Of a stretch of DNA of 49,990 nt, positions 24,650-33,526 are shown in pieces. Position 1 is the first letter of the stretch. Every line of letters starts with the position of its first letter. The DNA comes from Eubacteriales bacterium (lineage in GTDB: Bacteria; Bacillota; Clostridia; Acetivibrionales; JANLFN01): positions 1 to 49,990 of the forward strand of contig JANLFN010000017.1 in assembly GCA_024655885.1 (NCBI GenBank), read 5' to 3'. The translations under genes were made by a program, and so were the position numbers. Under the pieces are notes generated by a model, which saw only the letters and a program-made list of their open reading frames with translations, did not search any database and was not told where the DNA came from.

Positions 24650-25489
24650 TTACTTGACACCCATTTTGTTTTCCCTTGCATAATAAAAGAGGTACTGCTG
24701 CGCAAATCCGGCCAGCCCATCAAAATATTCCCGTGCAAAGCTTTGAATTTCCTCAAAGCGGGCGGTTCTATGGAAATACAATCTTTCCATAACCCTTTTT
24801 ACCCACACGTCCGTCGGGAACACATCATGCTTTGTGCCGCTGTATAGCAGGACACAGTCGGCAACCTTTGCACCAACACCGGGAAGCCGCATGAGCTCGC
24901 TCCTGGCTTCACCCGTACTGAGGCCGGCCAATTTTTCCAGGCAAACCTCATGGTCCCTCACCATCCTGGAGGTTTTGGCGATGTACTTACACCTGTACCC
25001 TCCTCCACAAATATTCAGGCCCTCAATGCTGGAGCTTGCAAGGCTTTCAACCGTAGGAAACGTGTAATGGCTGCCGCCGGCAAACCTTATTTCAGCCCCG
25101 TACAGCCTGCATAAGGTTTTTATGGTATTCTTAATTCTCGGGATGTTATTATTGGAAGATATGATGTAAGAAATCAGCATCTCCCACGGTTCCTGCTTCA
25201 AAAGCCTTATCCCGTGGCCGAACTCCACGGCTTTTCTCATAATTCCATCTTTTGAAATCCTGCTTTTCACCTCACTGTAATCCCTGCCCAGGTCAAAATA
25301 ATCGTACCATAGGTCCTTAAAATCCTGCAGGGACGTATTTGAAAGCACCAGCACCCCGTCATGGAAACGGATATTTGCCGCTTTGCCTTTAACCACTCCG
25401 GTGTAGCTTCCATCCCCTTCTTTGATCCACCTGAAGCACTGCCCGCATTCAAAGGTGTGGGTGGGAGAGAAGTCCTTTACTCCTTCCAC
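24650..25489 (-). CDS. ogg: 8-oxoguanine DNA glycosylase, OGG1 type
   Basis: A bifunctional HhH-GPD glycosylase/lyase that removes 8-oxoguanine. The hairpin and catalytic Lys lie in L-P-G-V-G-A-K-V-A-D-C (Lys208 from the GTG), and the catalytic Asp in P-T-D-V-W-V (Asp227), matching human Lys249 and Asp268. The N-terminal domain contains F-E-C-G-Q-C-F-R-W. GTG 25489 is the first standard start and gives 279 residues. Family-like sequence continues upstream (Y-D-I-T-E-D-G-N-R-V-I), and a strong AGGGGGTGG stands just before an in-frame ATA at 25537. The real N-terminus may therefore be 16 codons longer with a non-standard or mutated start. It is transcribed alone. Confidence 0.9.
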   Translation of the reverse strand: MEGVKDFSPTHTFECGQCFRWIKEGDGSYTGVVKGKAANIRFHDGVLVLSNTSLQDFKDLWYDYFDLGRDYSEVKSRISKDGIMRKAVEFGHGIRLLKQEPWEMLISYIISSNNNIPRIKNTIKTLCRLYGAEIRFAGGSHYTFPTVESLASSSIEGLNICGGGYRCKYIAKTSRMVRDHEVCLEKLAGLSTGEARSELMRLPGVGAKVADCVLLYSGTKHDVFPTDVWVKRVMERLYFHRTARFEEIQSFAREYFDGLAGFAQQYLFYYARENKMGVK

Positions 25490-25728
25490 AATAACTCTAT
25501 TGCCGTCTTCGGTTATATCATAGCCCCTGTAGTCTATGGCAAGCCACCCCCTTCTCTTTACATACTATACATATATTCCCCTTTTTTTGCGTCATAAATA
25601 AAAATACTGAAAAATGTGAATCGGACAAAAAGTTTTAACACTATGCCGCCCGCCGCAATAATATATTATAAAGATAGCCCGCTTTATAGGCCCATGGAAT
25701 CACTTTTTAACCGGCAGGAGAGAGACGT

Positions 25729-26196
25729 ATGAAGATATATATCAGTTCATCCTGGAAGAACCGTGAAGAGGTTCGAAAATTAGCAGTAACTTTAAGAAGG
25801 CACGGCTGTGAAGTATTTGATTTCACAGACCCTGCCTGCAGAAAAACCCATGAAGCGCCGCCCGAAATGTTCCCGGAACAATTCGACCCCTCAAAGCACC
25901 GCTACAAAGAGTATATCGACAGGCCGGAGTGGCGCGACGCAGTGGCGGAAAACCGTGAAGCCATTGCAAATTCCGATTTGATCCTTCTTCTTTTGCCATG
26001 CGGCATTGATGCAACGGCAGACTGGGCTTACGGTGTGGGCCTGGGGAAGCCCTCCATCATTGTAGGACAGCCCAGGGCCGGAGAAAGGAGTGCAGTCCAC
26101 CTCTGGGCCGAAGCAATACTGGAATCCGCAGACGAGGCCGTTTCATACATCCTAAGTAAAAATCAGGAACATTTGAAAACTATGAAAAATAATTAA
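25729..26196 (+). CDS. Nucleoside 2-deoxyribosyltransferase-like protein
   Basis: A 155-residue Rossmann-like protein. It starts M-K-I-Y-I-S-S-S-W-K-N-R-E, which fits the nucleotide-binding first strand of the nucleoside 2-deoxyribosyltransferase/TIR-like superfamily. N-S-D-L-I-L-L-L-L-P and A-D-W-A-Y-G-V-G-L-G-K follow, as in that family. A catalytic Glu is not certain. It has GGAGAG before the ATG and appears to be monocistronic. Nucleoside salvage or a signalling role are both possible. Confidence 0.6.
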   Translation: MKIYISSSWKNREEVRKLAVTLRRHGCEVFDFTDPACRKTHEAPPEMFPEQFDPSKHRYKEYIDRPEWRDAVAENREAIANSDLILLLLPCGIDATADWAYGVGLGKPSIIVGQPRAGERSAVHLWAEAILESADEAVSYILSKNQEHLKTMKNN

Positions 26197-26255
26197 CATA
26201 ATACTTCTTTCATTAATACTATGTAAATATATTAATATTTATAGATAGGGTTATT

Positions 26256-26681
26256 ATGCCGGAAGCCGATTATAACAGTATAAAACCTGGGGACAGCTAT
26301 ATACTTTACAAGCAAATCACCGAGGATATGGTCCGGTCCTTTGCGGATTTCACCGGAGATTACAACCCGGTGCATATAGATGATTCCTATTGCAAAGAGC
26401 ATGGTCTGGACTCGCGAATCGTTCATGGAATGTTGACCATTTCCTTTCTTTCCACCTTCATCGGTATGCATTTGCCGGGGAACGGGGCGGTCTGGCTCTC
26501 TCAGCGCATAGACTTCATAGCGCCGGTAAAAATAGGCGATACCATAAAAATTCACGGCACCGTTATTAAAAAGGACAGCGGCAATGTCCTGGGGCTGAAC
26601 ATCGTCACAATCAAATTCCGGATATTTAATCAACTGGATAAAATGGTTGTCCGGGGCACGGTTAAAGTATCCGTAAAATAA
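26256..26681 (+). CDS. MaoC-like (R)-specific hydratase
   Basis: A 141-residue hot-dog-fold protein of the MaoC/PhaJ type that interconverts enoyl and (R)-3-hydroxyacyl thioesters. The catalytic Asp/His pair is in F-T-G-D-Y-N-P-V-H-I-D (D35, H40). Length is normal for a single-domain member. It is the first gene of a tight plus-strand operon with an SDR, an FkbH-like protein and an acyl carrier protein, so its substrate is probably ACP-bound. Confidence 0.88.
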   Translation: MPEADYNSIKPGDSYILYKQITEDMVRSFADFTGDYNPVHIDDSYCKEHGLDSRIVHGMLTISFLSTFIGMHLPGNGAVWLSQRIDFIAPVKIGDTIKIHGTVIKKDSGNVLGLNIVTIKFRIFNQLDKMVVRGTVKVSVK

Positions 26682-26701
26682 TTAGAAACGGGGGACGGAT
26701 T

Positions 26702-27439
26702 TTGGGAGGCAAAGTCATCCTGATCACCGGCGGAAGCCGGGGACTGGGCTCCAAATTGGTGAAGCGGCTCTCAGCCGAAAATGAAAATACAGTTTATTTT
26801 ACTTATCTCAATTCTGAAAAAAAAGCCGCAGAATTGGCGGCCCAATTTAATAATGTGACAGCCTTGAAATGTGACCAGAGAAGTGAAAGTCAAATTATAG
26901 ACTGCGTATCAAAAATAGACTCCCTGCACGGCAGGCTTGATGTCCTTGTCAATAATGCCTGCAACTCATTTAAGCCCTGTGAACTCCTGTCCACAGACTG
27001 GGCCGCATTCCAGGACTGCTTTGACGTCAACGTAAAGGGGGCCTACTTTTTCACCAGGGAAGCGGCAAAGATAATGAAAAGGCAAGGTGCAGGAAAAATA
27101 ATAAACGTATTGTCTTCCTATGTACTAAATGTACCGCCTGAAAAACTGTCCTTCTACATCACCGCCAAATATGCCCTTTTAGGTATTTCCAGGGCGGCCG
27201 CCGTTGAACTGGGCAAATGGGGCGTCACAGTCAACATGATTTCCCCGGGGCTTATGGCCACAGACCTTTCGGGCCACCTGCCTAAAAAGTACTTTGATAT
27301 GCAGGCACAAAAGCATCCCATGAAAAGGATGGCTTCCACCGATGATGCGGCGGATGTGGTAGAATTTCTGATTTCGGATAAAGCGAAGTTTCTCAACGGT
27401 ACAAATATCCCTGTCAACGGAGGCGAGGTTTTCCTATGA
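26702..27439 (+). CDS. Short-chain dehydrogenase/reductase, FabG-like
   Basis: A 245-residue NAD(P)-dependent SDR. The nucleotide-binding motif T-G-G-S-R-G-L-G is at 9-16, N-N-A at 84-86, and the catalytic Ser138/139, Tyr152 and Lys156 (Y-x3-K) are all present. The start is TTG at 26702, with GGGGGACGG upstream; no in-frame ATG precedes it. It would reduce a 3-keto group on an ACP or CoA thioester, the partner reaction to the MaoC hydratase 20 bases upstream. Its stop overlaps the next start (ATGA), so the two are translationally coupled. Confidence 0.85.
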   Translation: MGGKVILITGGSRGLGSKLVKRLSAENENTVYFTYLNSEKKAAELAAQFNNVTALKCDQRSESQIIDCVSKIDSLHGRLDVLVNNACNSFKPCELLSTDWAAFQDCFDVNVKGAYFFTREAAKIMKRQGAGKIINVLSSYVLNVPPEKLSFYITAKYALLGISRAAAVELGKWGVTVNMISPGLMATDLSGHLPKKYFDMQAQKHPMKRMASTDDAADVVEFLISDKAKFLNGTNIPVNGGEVFL

Positions 27440-29151
27440 TGAATTCAATAAACATAGCCCTATTAGGGAATAGCACCACAGACTATATCGCATCTTCCTT
27501 AAGCGAAGAGTGTAAAAGGCACGGTATTTCAGCCAGCATATACAATTCTCCGTTCAACCAGTACCAGCAAGAAGTTTTAAACCCTGTCAGCGGATTTTAT
27601 GCGTCTGCCCCCGAGTTGGCCTTGCTCCTCCTGGAAGGCCGGCTGCTGTTTCCTGAATGGTATGATTTTACCTTTTTGCGGAGCGACGACAAAGAAAAAG
27701 CGTCTGAAATACAGACGGTTTTTGATTCTATTGTGTCTGTGGTGGAAAAAATTCATCAAAACAGCGGCACAAAGATCCTGGTCAACAACTTTAAGATCCC
27801 TTACCACACCCCCCTGGGAATACTGGACAATAAATCCGGCATGGGATTGAAGCAAATGATCGCCCATCTCAATCAAAAACTTGAAGAATTCGCTTCGGAT
27901 AAAGAATACGTATACATTTTCGACTACAACGGGTTATCTTCCCATTTCGGCCATATCAGGGCGGAATCCCGGAAGATGTACTACATCACAAAAAGTCTCA
28001 CCTCTTTTTCCTTTTCAAAGCTTCTGGCAAAGGAGTACATGAGGTATATACTGCCGTTAAAATCGAAAACCAAAAAATGCCTTGTTCTGGACCTGGATAA
28101 TACCCTTTGGGGGGGCGTTGCGGGAGAAGACGGACTTTCAGGGATAAAACTGGATATTTCCGGAGCGGGGAGGGCCTTTTACGATTTCCAGCAGGAAATA
28201 GTAAGCCTGCACAGCAAAGGCATCATTTTGGCCGTCAACAGTAAAAACAACTATGAAGACGCAGTAAACATTATTGAAAACCATCCCCACATGCTGCTGA
28301 GAAAAAAATATTTTTCATGCCTTAAAATCAACTGGCAAAATAAAGCGGACAATCTAAAGGAAATTGCCAACGAGCTCAATATAGGAGTGGACAGTCTGGT
28401 ATTTTTCGACGACAGCCCTGTGGAGAGAGAGTTTGTCAAGACGGCCCTGCCCCAGGTAACCGTGGTGGAAGTGCCTGAGGATGCCAGCAAATATGCGGAA
28501 GCCCTGCGGGAACTGGTTGAATTTGAATCCTTGAGTATAACCGAGGAGGATATCAATAGAAATAAAATGTATGAGGAAAGCAGAAAAAGGAATGAAATCC
28601 TCCAGCACAGCAAAGATCTGGAAGAGTTCCTGAAAAATCTTGAGTCAAAGGTCGTTATAGAATATGCGAATCCGTTCAATATACCCAGGATTGCCCAACT
28701 GACCCAAAAAACCAACCAGTTTAACATGACTACAAAAAGATATCTGGTTGAGGATATTGAAAATATGGCCGGCAGCGGAGAATATAAGGTATTTTCCTGT
28801 TCCGTATCCGACAAATTCGGCGATAACGGCATCGTGGGAGTTTGCATTGTAAAAACCGAGGCCCCAAAGGCCTTCATTGACACATTCCTGTTAAGCTGCC
28901 GGGTGCTGGGCAGAAATGTGGAATTTGCATTTCTTTCCGGTATCGTCGGTATACTCAGAGAAAACGGGTTTGATTCCATAACCGCCCTATATATAAGAAC
29001 CGAAAAGAATAAAGCCAATCAGGATTTCTATTCCCAGGCCGGCTTTATGAAAATAAATGAAAAGGACGGCATGGTCTCCTATATCCTGAATAGCCGAGAT
29101 AAGCTAAAGGAATTCAAGCATATCGACGTATCAATTAAAAAGGAGGAATGA
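27436..29151 (+). CDS. FkbH-like HAD-IIIC protein with C-terminal acetyltransferase-like domain
   Basis: A 571-residue protein of the FkbH type. HAD motif I, D-L-D-N-T-L-W-G-G, is at 219-227, and V-F-F-D-D-S-P-V-E-R follows near 320. The C-terminal about 150 residues look GNAT-like (C-R-V-L-G-R-N-V-E-F-A-F). FkbH proteins take glyceryl units from 1,3-bisphosphoglycerate and load them onto an ACP; others occur in surface-polysaccharide loci with less clear roles. The gene starts inside the SDR stop and is followed four bases later by an ACP gene, which strongly suggests an acyl-ACP pathway. The N-terminal 200 residues form the usual extra domain. Confidence 0.85.
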   Translation: MMNSINIALLGNSTTDYIASSLSEECKRHGISASIYNSPFNQYQQEVLNPVSGFYASAPELALLLLEGRLLFPEWYDFTFLRSDDKEKASEIQTVFDSIVSVVEKIHQNSGTKILVNNFKIPYHTPLGILDNKSGMGLKQMIAHLNQKLEEFASDKEYVYIFDYNGLSSHFGHIRAESRKMYYITKSLTSFSFSKLLAKEYMRYILPLKSKTKKCLVLDLDNTLWGGVAGEDGLSGIKLDISGAGRAFYDFQQEIVSLHSKGIILAVNSKNNYEDAVNIIENHPHMLLRKKYFSCLKINWQNKADNLKEIANELNIGVDSLVFFDDSPVEREFVKTALPQVTVVEVPEDASKYAEALRELVEFESLSITEEDINRNKMYEESRKRNEILQHSKDLEEFLKNLESKVVIEYANPFNIPRIAQLTQKTNQFNMTTKRYLVEDIENMAGSGEYKVFSCSVSDKFGDNGIVGVCIVKTEAPKAFIDTFLLSCRVLGRNVEFAFLSGIVGILRENGFDSITALYIRTEKNKANQDFYSQAGFMKINEKDGMVSYILNSRDKLKEFKHIDVSIKKEE

Positions 29152-29155
29152 ATCA

Positions 29156-29383
29156 ATGGATGCAAAATTTGCAAGCCTGGTGGCCGGAGCTCTCAAAATC
29201 GATCCCTCCCGGCTTCATAATGATTCTACCGCACAAACCGTTCCCGAATGGGATTCGCTCACCCATTGGGCCGTCATCGGTATGCTGGAGGAAGCCTATG
29301 GAGTGGAATTCACAATGGATGAGGCAACCGAGTTTAAAAATCTTGGAGAGATATATGAAACCTTGATGAAAAAACTTTCTTAA
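29156..29383 (+). CDS. Acyl carrier protein
   Basis: A 75-residue acidic four-helix carrier. The phosphopantetheine attachment serine is in W-D-S-L-T-H (Ser34), in place of the common D-S-L-D. AGGAGG stands ahead of the start at the end of the FkbH-like gene. It is the last gene of the MaoC-SDR-FkbH-ACP operon and is unlikely to be the fatty-acid-synthesis ACP, because the neighbours are specialised. Confidence 0.92.
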   Translation: MDAKFASLVAGALKIDPSRLHNDSTAQTVPEWDSLTHWAVIGMLEEAYGVEFTMDEATEFKNLGEIYETLMKKLS

Positions 29384-29386
29384 GCA

Positions 29387-29415
29387 CAGGGGCAGGAATT
29401 CCCTCCCCCTGTTTT
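29387..29415 (+). terminator. Terminator of the acyl-ACP operon
   Basis: An imperfect stem CAGGGGCAGG/CCTCCCCCTG directly behind the ACP stop is followed by TTTTCATTTTT. Confidence 0.7.
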
Positions 29416-29448
29416 CATTTTTGACACTCCGGTTACACGGAATGGCGT

Positions 29449-31152
29449 CTATTTTTTTTTGATCTCATCAAACAAATAAGTCCTGTCATATTTACCCCCT
29501 TTAAAGGGGATTGGGTTGGAAGTCTTTCCGGCCGTATCCAATAAATCCTGTCCGTCTGATTTTATTTCAAATGGGATTCCGGCGCTGTAAAGAATGGTAG
29601 GTGAAATATCCAAAAAAGAGGCTACTTTTTTATCTTCCTTATAGTGCTTATTGTCCGGAGTAATAATAAATAGAGGCACAAATTCAAAATACCTGTTATC
29701 CACAGTAAATGAAGCCTGTTTATAATCGCTGGTATCTATATCGGGGGTGTGGTCTCCGTATATGAATATGTATGTATTTTTACAGCTGGCCTTTATGTCG
29801 GTTACAAAATTTTTTATTGACTGGTCCACATAGGATATGGAGTTAAAATAATTTCTCACCGTTTCATCCTTAATATCATCGTACCTGCTGTTGTTATAAT
29901 AATTCCTTGCATTTGTGAAGGGTCCATGGCTGGTCATTGTTATTATATACGAAAGATAAGGCTGTTCCAGGGTTTTTATGGTTTTTGCGGCAAAGTTGAA
30001 TACATCCTGGTCCGGCGCTCCCCAACCCACATCCTTCATACCCATTTTAAGCATGTCATAGAACTCCTCAAACCCCATTTTAGGAAATGCGGTGTCACGA
30101 TTAAAAAAACTTCCTAAATTTCCATGAAACGCCACGGTTTTGTATGAACTGCTCACAAGCCTGTAGAGCATGGAATTGGGATAACTGTAATTTGAAAGCT
30201 TCAATGCAGGAAATCCGTCCAAGGGTTCGAGGCTGTTTATTGTAGAGAACTCGGCGTCCGATGTGCTTCCCCCTTTATGATAGCTCATGGCATACGGGTA
30301 ATATACGGCCTGTTCGGTCAGTGAATGGAGATAAGGGGCTATATAATCGCCATCATATTTTTGATTGGCCACATTGGCGTCCATAGATTCTACCTGAATG
30401 ATTATAAAATTCGGCTTATCCTCCGCAGCCTTTTCATTGATCAGCGCCTTGCCGTATTCAAAGCTGCTTATCATCTGTTTTTCATTTCCTTTCAGCAAAA
30501 GGCTTGTGACCTCGTTTACTGCAGTTCCATAGCGCTCTGTAATAAGTGATTCGCCCTTGTACCTGTCATTGACAAATTGGATGATAGAACTGCCTGCATT
30601 ATAGTTGTTCAATTCAATGGATGCAATCATAGATATGGATGTGATGACAATAAGCAGCCTGTAAAGGCCCCTTTTCTTTCTTGCATTGTATATCCGGTAA
30701 AAATTTATGGCAATATAGATGAAAGCAGGGAAATCCACAAGAACAACAAGCAATTTAAAGCTTATGGGGGCCGCAAAACTTTTTACCGCCGTAAAGCCTT
30801 CGTCAAAAAGAGTAAACCACTGTAGTATATGGAGATAGTTATGGTAATATAAGTAATATGAAATATTGGCCAATATATATACTGTCTGTAATATATACAC
30901 GGCTATAAAAAATATCCTGGATTTTATCCTTAAAATCAACGGATAGATAGCCAAAGCCAGCAGGATGGACATACGAAATTTGTATTTAAATATTTCCTCC
31001 GTCTGTGAGGGAATAATATAATAATTGAACAGCGTTATTTTTAAAGCGTTTAAAATAAGGAAAAAAGCAATTACCGTTACAGCTTCAATTCCGGCTCTAT
31101 TTTCAACTTTCTTCAGGGCACCTGTTAACTTTAAAGTACAATTTTTAGTCAT
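29449..31152 (-). CDS. LtaS-family membrane sulfatase/phosphoglycerol transferase
   Basis: A 567-residue protein from ATG 31152, preferred over 31191 because AAGGA lies upstream of it. Five N-terminal transmembrane helices (about 22-180) are followed by an extracellular alkaline-phosphatase-fold domain. Key residues of lipoteichoic acid synthases are visible: Glu255 in Q-V-E-S-M, the nucleophile Thr297 in G-G-S-T-S-D, and the metal-binding Asp-His in I-Y-G-D-H-T-P-D near 470. It would polymerise or transfer glycerol-phosphate on the cell surface. It converges with the acyl-ACP operon and precedes the sugar genes, so it may decorate the glycan made here instead of making lipoteichoic acid. Confidence 0.85.
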   Translation of the reverse strand: MTKNCTLKLTGALKKVENRAGIEAVTVIAFFLILNALKITLFNYYIIPSQTEEIFKYKFRMSILLALAIYPLILRIKSRIFFIAVYILQTVYILANISYYLYYHNYLHILQWFTLFDEGFTAVKSFAAPISFKLLVVLVDFPAFIYIAINFYRIYNARKKRGLYRLLIVITSISMIASIELNNYNAGSSIIQFVNDRYKGESLITERYGTAVNEVTSLLLKGNEKQMISSFEYGKALINEKAAEDKPNFIIIQVESMDANVANQKYDGDYIAPYLHSLTEQAVYYPYAMSYHKGGSTSDAEFSTINSLEPLDGFPALKLSNYSYPNSMLYRLVSSSYKTVAFHGNLGSFFNRDTAFPKMGFEEFYDMLKMGMKDVGWGAPDQDVFNFAAKTIKTLEQPYLSYIITMTSHGPFTNARNYYNNSRYDDIKDETVRNYFNSISYVDQSIKNFVTDIKASCKNTYIFIYGDHTPDIDTSDYKQASFTVDNRYFEFVPLFIITPDNKHYKEDKKVASFLDISPTILYSAGIPFEIKSDGQDLLDTAGKTSNPIPFKGGKYDRTYLFDEIKKK

Positions 31153-31267
31153 TATGATACAGTCCTTTTCCGTCAGGATACAGGATATCATTGTTTTATG
31201 TATTATTTATGTTAATTTTGTGAATAAATTTTTAACTTTTTGGGCTTTTATTGTAATAATTTCTTAT

Positions 31268-31290
31268 TGACATTTTTACAAGTAGACAGG
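31268..31290. repeat. Putative terminal inverted repeat of an IS3-type element (one end)
   Basis: TGACATTTTTACAAGTAGAC and the next bases stand just past the transposase stop, in the position of an IS3-family end. The other end was not found. Confidence 0.4.
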
Positions 31291-31305
31291 TGAAAATTTA
31301 AAAAT

Positions 31306-31464
31306 TTATGCAACTAAGGTCTGATTCCGAAATTCCAGCGGAGTCAGACCTTTTAGTTTTTCCTGTAGTCTTCTTGCATTATAGAATTTAATGGAATAAT
31401 CAACTGCCTTCTTAAGAGTGCATATTCTCTGATCCTTTAAGTACTTTTTAACATCTTGAATATG
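31306..31464 (-). pseudogene. IS3-family transposase, C-terminal fragment
   Basis: About 52 codons of a DDE transposase (orfB) remain: A-V-D-Y-S-I-K-F-Y-N-A-R-R-L-Q, then L-K-G-L-T-P-L-E-F-R-N-Q, the typical end of IS3/IS150 transposases, and a TAA at 31306. The frame is closed upstream by a stop at 31465-31467. It is an insertion sequence remnant at the edge of the sugar locus, and its 5' break coincides with a repeated 51-bp element. Confidence 0.75.
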
Positions 31465-31491
31465 TTAGAATTTTGTTATGCTAAAAAACAC
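31441..31491. repeat. 51-bp palindromic element, copy 1
   Basis: Arms GTACTTTTTAACAT and ATGCTAAAAAACAC flank a 23-base centre. A second copy with the same arm and centre lengths is at 48620-48670, and both centres end in TAGAA-N-TTTGTT. Confidence 0.65.
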
Positions 31492-31688
31492 TGGAAGCCT
31501 GCAAAGCATAATCCGAATACCGTACTCCGTCATACAGCTCTTCCGGACTGAATGCATTGAATTTTATAGGTTTTGCAGGTACTCCCACAGCCGTACAGTT
31601 TTCAGGTATATTCCTGATAAGCTGAGCCACTTCCCTGCCAAAGTTACCGGCTCCGATAATCAATATATCATAACCCAGTCCCCACCTA
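31481..31688 (-). pseudogene. NeuD-type acyltransferase remnant with internal in-frame deletion
   Basis: The frame begins like the N-terminus of NeuD/PglD proteins (D-I-L-I-I-G-A-G-N-F-G-R-E-V-A-Q-L) and jumps after L-I-R-N-I straight to their C-terminal end (P-E-N-C-T-A-V-G-V-P-A-K-P-I-K). It misses the roughly 150 residues of the beta-helix in between. The reading frame is kept across the joint. The likely ATG after GGTGGGGA is out of frame by one base, so expression is doubtful. It lies directly behind the intact NeuD paralogue. Confidence 0.7.
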
Positions 31689-31700
31689 TATGGATGCGTC

Positions 31701-32345
31701 CTATTCTCCGAAATACATAGCTTTGGAAGGCCTGCTCAAAACAATGTTATGATCTTCCACATCAAAGCTCACAATGGAGCCCATTCCTATCTTGGCCCTC
31801 CTTCCTATCACCTTTTTTTCCATTATGACACAGTTGGATCCCAGTAAAGAACCCTCTTTTATCCATACGCTTCCGGCAATGATGCAGTTTACAAGGCAGG
31901 AGCAAAAATCGCTGATGACCGCGTCGTGCCCTACCACCGTCCTTATGTTTAAAAAAACATGCCTCCCGATATTCACATTGGATGAAACGATGCAGTCGAT
32001 CCCGATAATGGAGCCTTCTCCCACAACCGCATTCCTGGCCACCCTGGCCGACGGGTGTATAAGGACCGGAAACTTCAGATTGTACTGTTTAATCCTTTCA
32101 TAGATGTTCTCCTTTGCGGCAGGGTCGCTCATTGCCAAAACGACGCTGGTCTTGCCGCCCAGGTCCTTCAATATTTCCCCGGTACCCAATATTTTGTAGC
32201 CGTTGCTTGCCTCCTTGCCGTTTCCTTTAATGTCATCGATACAGCCCAGGATGTTCCAGCGTGGTTCTACGGCATTGATATCCTCGATAAGCTCCGCCAC
32301 TTGTCTGGCCATTCCGCCGGACCCGTACAAAATAATATCTTCCAT
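31701..32345 (-). CDS. NeuD/PglD-type sugar O/N-acyltransferase
   Basis: A 214-residue protein with a small nucleotide-binding N-terminal domain (I-I-L-Y-G-S-G-G-M-A-R-Q) and a left-handed beta-helix of hexapeptide repeats (A-V-V-G-E-G-S-I-I-G, V-N-I-G-R-H-V-F-L-N). The catalytic His of the family is in V-V-G-H-D-A-V-I. Such enzymes acylate UDP- or dTDP-amino sugars using acetyl-CoA or other acyl donors. It lies ten bases behind the DegT aminotransferase, which would make the amino sugar. An ACP-bound acyl donor from the nearby operon is possible, but inference. Confidence 0.88.
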   Translation of the reverse strand: MEDIILYGSGGMARQVAELIEDINAVEPRWNILGCIDDIKGNGKEASNGYKILGTGEILKDLGGKTSVVLAMSDPAAKENIYERIKQYNLKFPVLIHPSARVARNAVVGEGSIIGIDCIVSSNVNIGRHVFLNIRTVVGHDAVISDFCSCLVNCIIAGSVWIKEGSLLGSNCVIMEKKVIGRRAKIGMGSIVSFDVEDHNIVLSRPSKAMYFGE

Positions 32346-32355
32346 GCACTACCAC

Positions 32356-33492
32356 TCACATATCCCTCAGAGATTTTATAATGTCACAGATTTTTTCTAC
32401 ATCCTCATTTTCCATACTGCCGTACAGCGGAAGGGAAAGCACCTGTTCGGCTATTCTCTCGGCTACAGGCAGGTTGTGTTTATCCGCCGACGGCAAATTC
32501 CTGTAACACGGGAAATGGCTGCAGAGGGGATAAAAATATTTTCTTGTGAATATATTGTATTCCTTGAGTTTTTCATGCAGCTGGTCTCTAGTGATGCCAA
32601 ACTCCTCTCCATTAATTTGAATTACAAAATACGGATAATTATGGGTAACCCCTTCCAGGTCCTTGCCGAAGCTGATGCCGGGAACACCCTGCAGCAAGTT
32701 GCGGTACAGGTAGGTGATCTCTTTCCTCCGCTCTATTTCTATTGGTACCGACTTTAACAATAAAAGTCCTATGGCTGCCTGGATCTCATTCAATTTTCCG
32801 TTGATGCCCGGCTCGGTCACGCTTTCTTCGCTTTTGATCCCGAAGTTCCGCAAGGCATCTGCCCTCTCTTTCAGGTAGGGATTGTTAAATGCCAGGGCCC
32901 CACCCTCAATGGTGTGGTAGATCTTGGTTGCATGAAAGCTGAAGGCGGAAATGTCGCCAAAGGCACCTATGGGCTTGCCCCCCACCTCCACTCCAAAAGC
33001 GTGGGCGGCATCATAGATCACCTTGAGGCCATGCTTTTGCGCTATGCCCTCAATTTCCTCCGTCCTGCAGGGATTGCCAAAAACGTGCACCGGCATAATG
33101 GCGGTGGTTTCAGGCGAAATCAAATCCTCTATTTTCTGAGGGTCCATTGTAAAGGTTTCCTCTTCAATATCGCAAAATACCGGCTTGAGACCATTCCAGT
33201 AAAGGGCATGGCTGGTTGCCGCAAAGGTGAAAGGTGTCGTTATGACCTCCCCATGTAATCTTAAAACCCTGCAGGCCAGCTGTAATGCCGTTGTTCCGTT
33301 GGAAAACAGCGACAGGTGTTGAACCCTGAGGAAAGCAGCCAGTTCTCTCTCAAGCAGCCTTGCCATTTTCCCGTTATTGGTAAGCTGCCTGTTCTCCCAT
33401 ATGGCTTCAAGCATGGCCTTGAGCTCCGTCAAATCGGGAAGCAGCGGTGCCGTAACATACACCGGCCTGGCAAAAGGTTCTACAGTACTCAT
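32356..33492 (-). CDS. DegT/DnrJ/EryC1-type sugar aminotransferase
   Basis: A 378-residue PLP-dependent aminotransferase of nucleotide sugars. From ATG 33492 (GGGAGTG upstream; the GTG at 33501 overlaps this RBS) the PLP lysine is in S-F-H-A-T-K (Lys190), the PLP-binding Asp in Y-D-A-A-H-A-F-G (Asp161), and S-N-G-T-T-A-L contacts phosphate. With RmlA/RmlB nearby the likely substrate is dTDP-4-keto-6-deoxyglucose, giving a 4-amino (or, after isomerisation, 3-amino) sugar. It forms an operon with the downstream acyltransferase and follows a glycosyltransferase gene. Confidence 0.9.
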   Translation of the reverse strand: MSTVEPFARPVYVTAPLLPDLTELKAMLEAIWENRQLTNNGKMARLLERELAAFLRVQHLSLFSNGTTALQLACRVLRLHGEVITTPFTFAATSHALYWNGLKPVFCDIEEETFTMDPQKIEDLISPETTAIMPVHVFGNPCRTEEIEGIAQKHGLKVIYDAAHAFGVEVGGKPIGAFGDISAFSFHATKIYHTIEGGALAFNNPYLKERADALRNFGIKSEESVTEPGINGKLNEIQAAIGLLLLKSVPIEIERRKEITYLYRNLLQGVPGISFGKDLEGVTHNYPYFVIQINGEEFGITRDQLHEKLKEYNIFTRKYFYPLCSHFPCYRNLPSADKHNLPVAERIAEQVLSLPLYGSMENEDVEKICDIIKSLRDM

Positions 33493-33526
33493 AAAATACA
33501 CTCCCTACATTGTTATAGCCAATATT

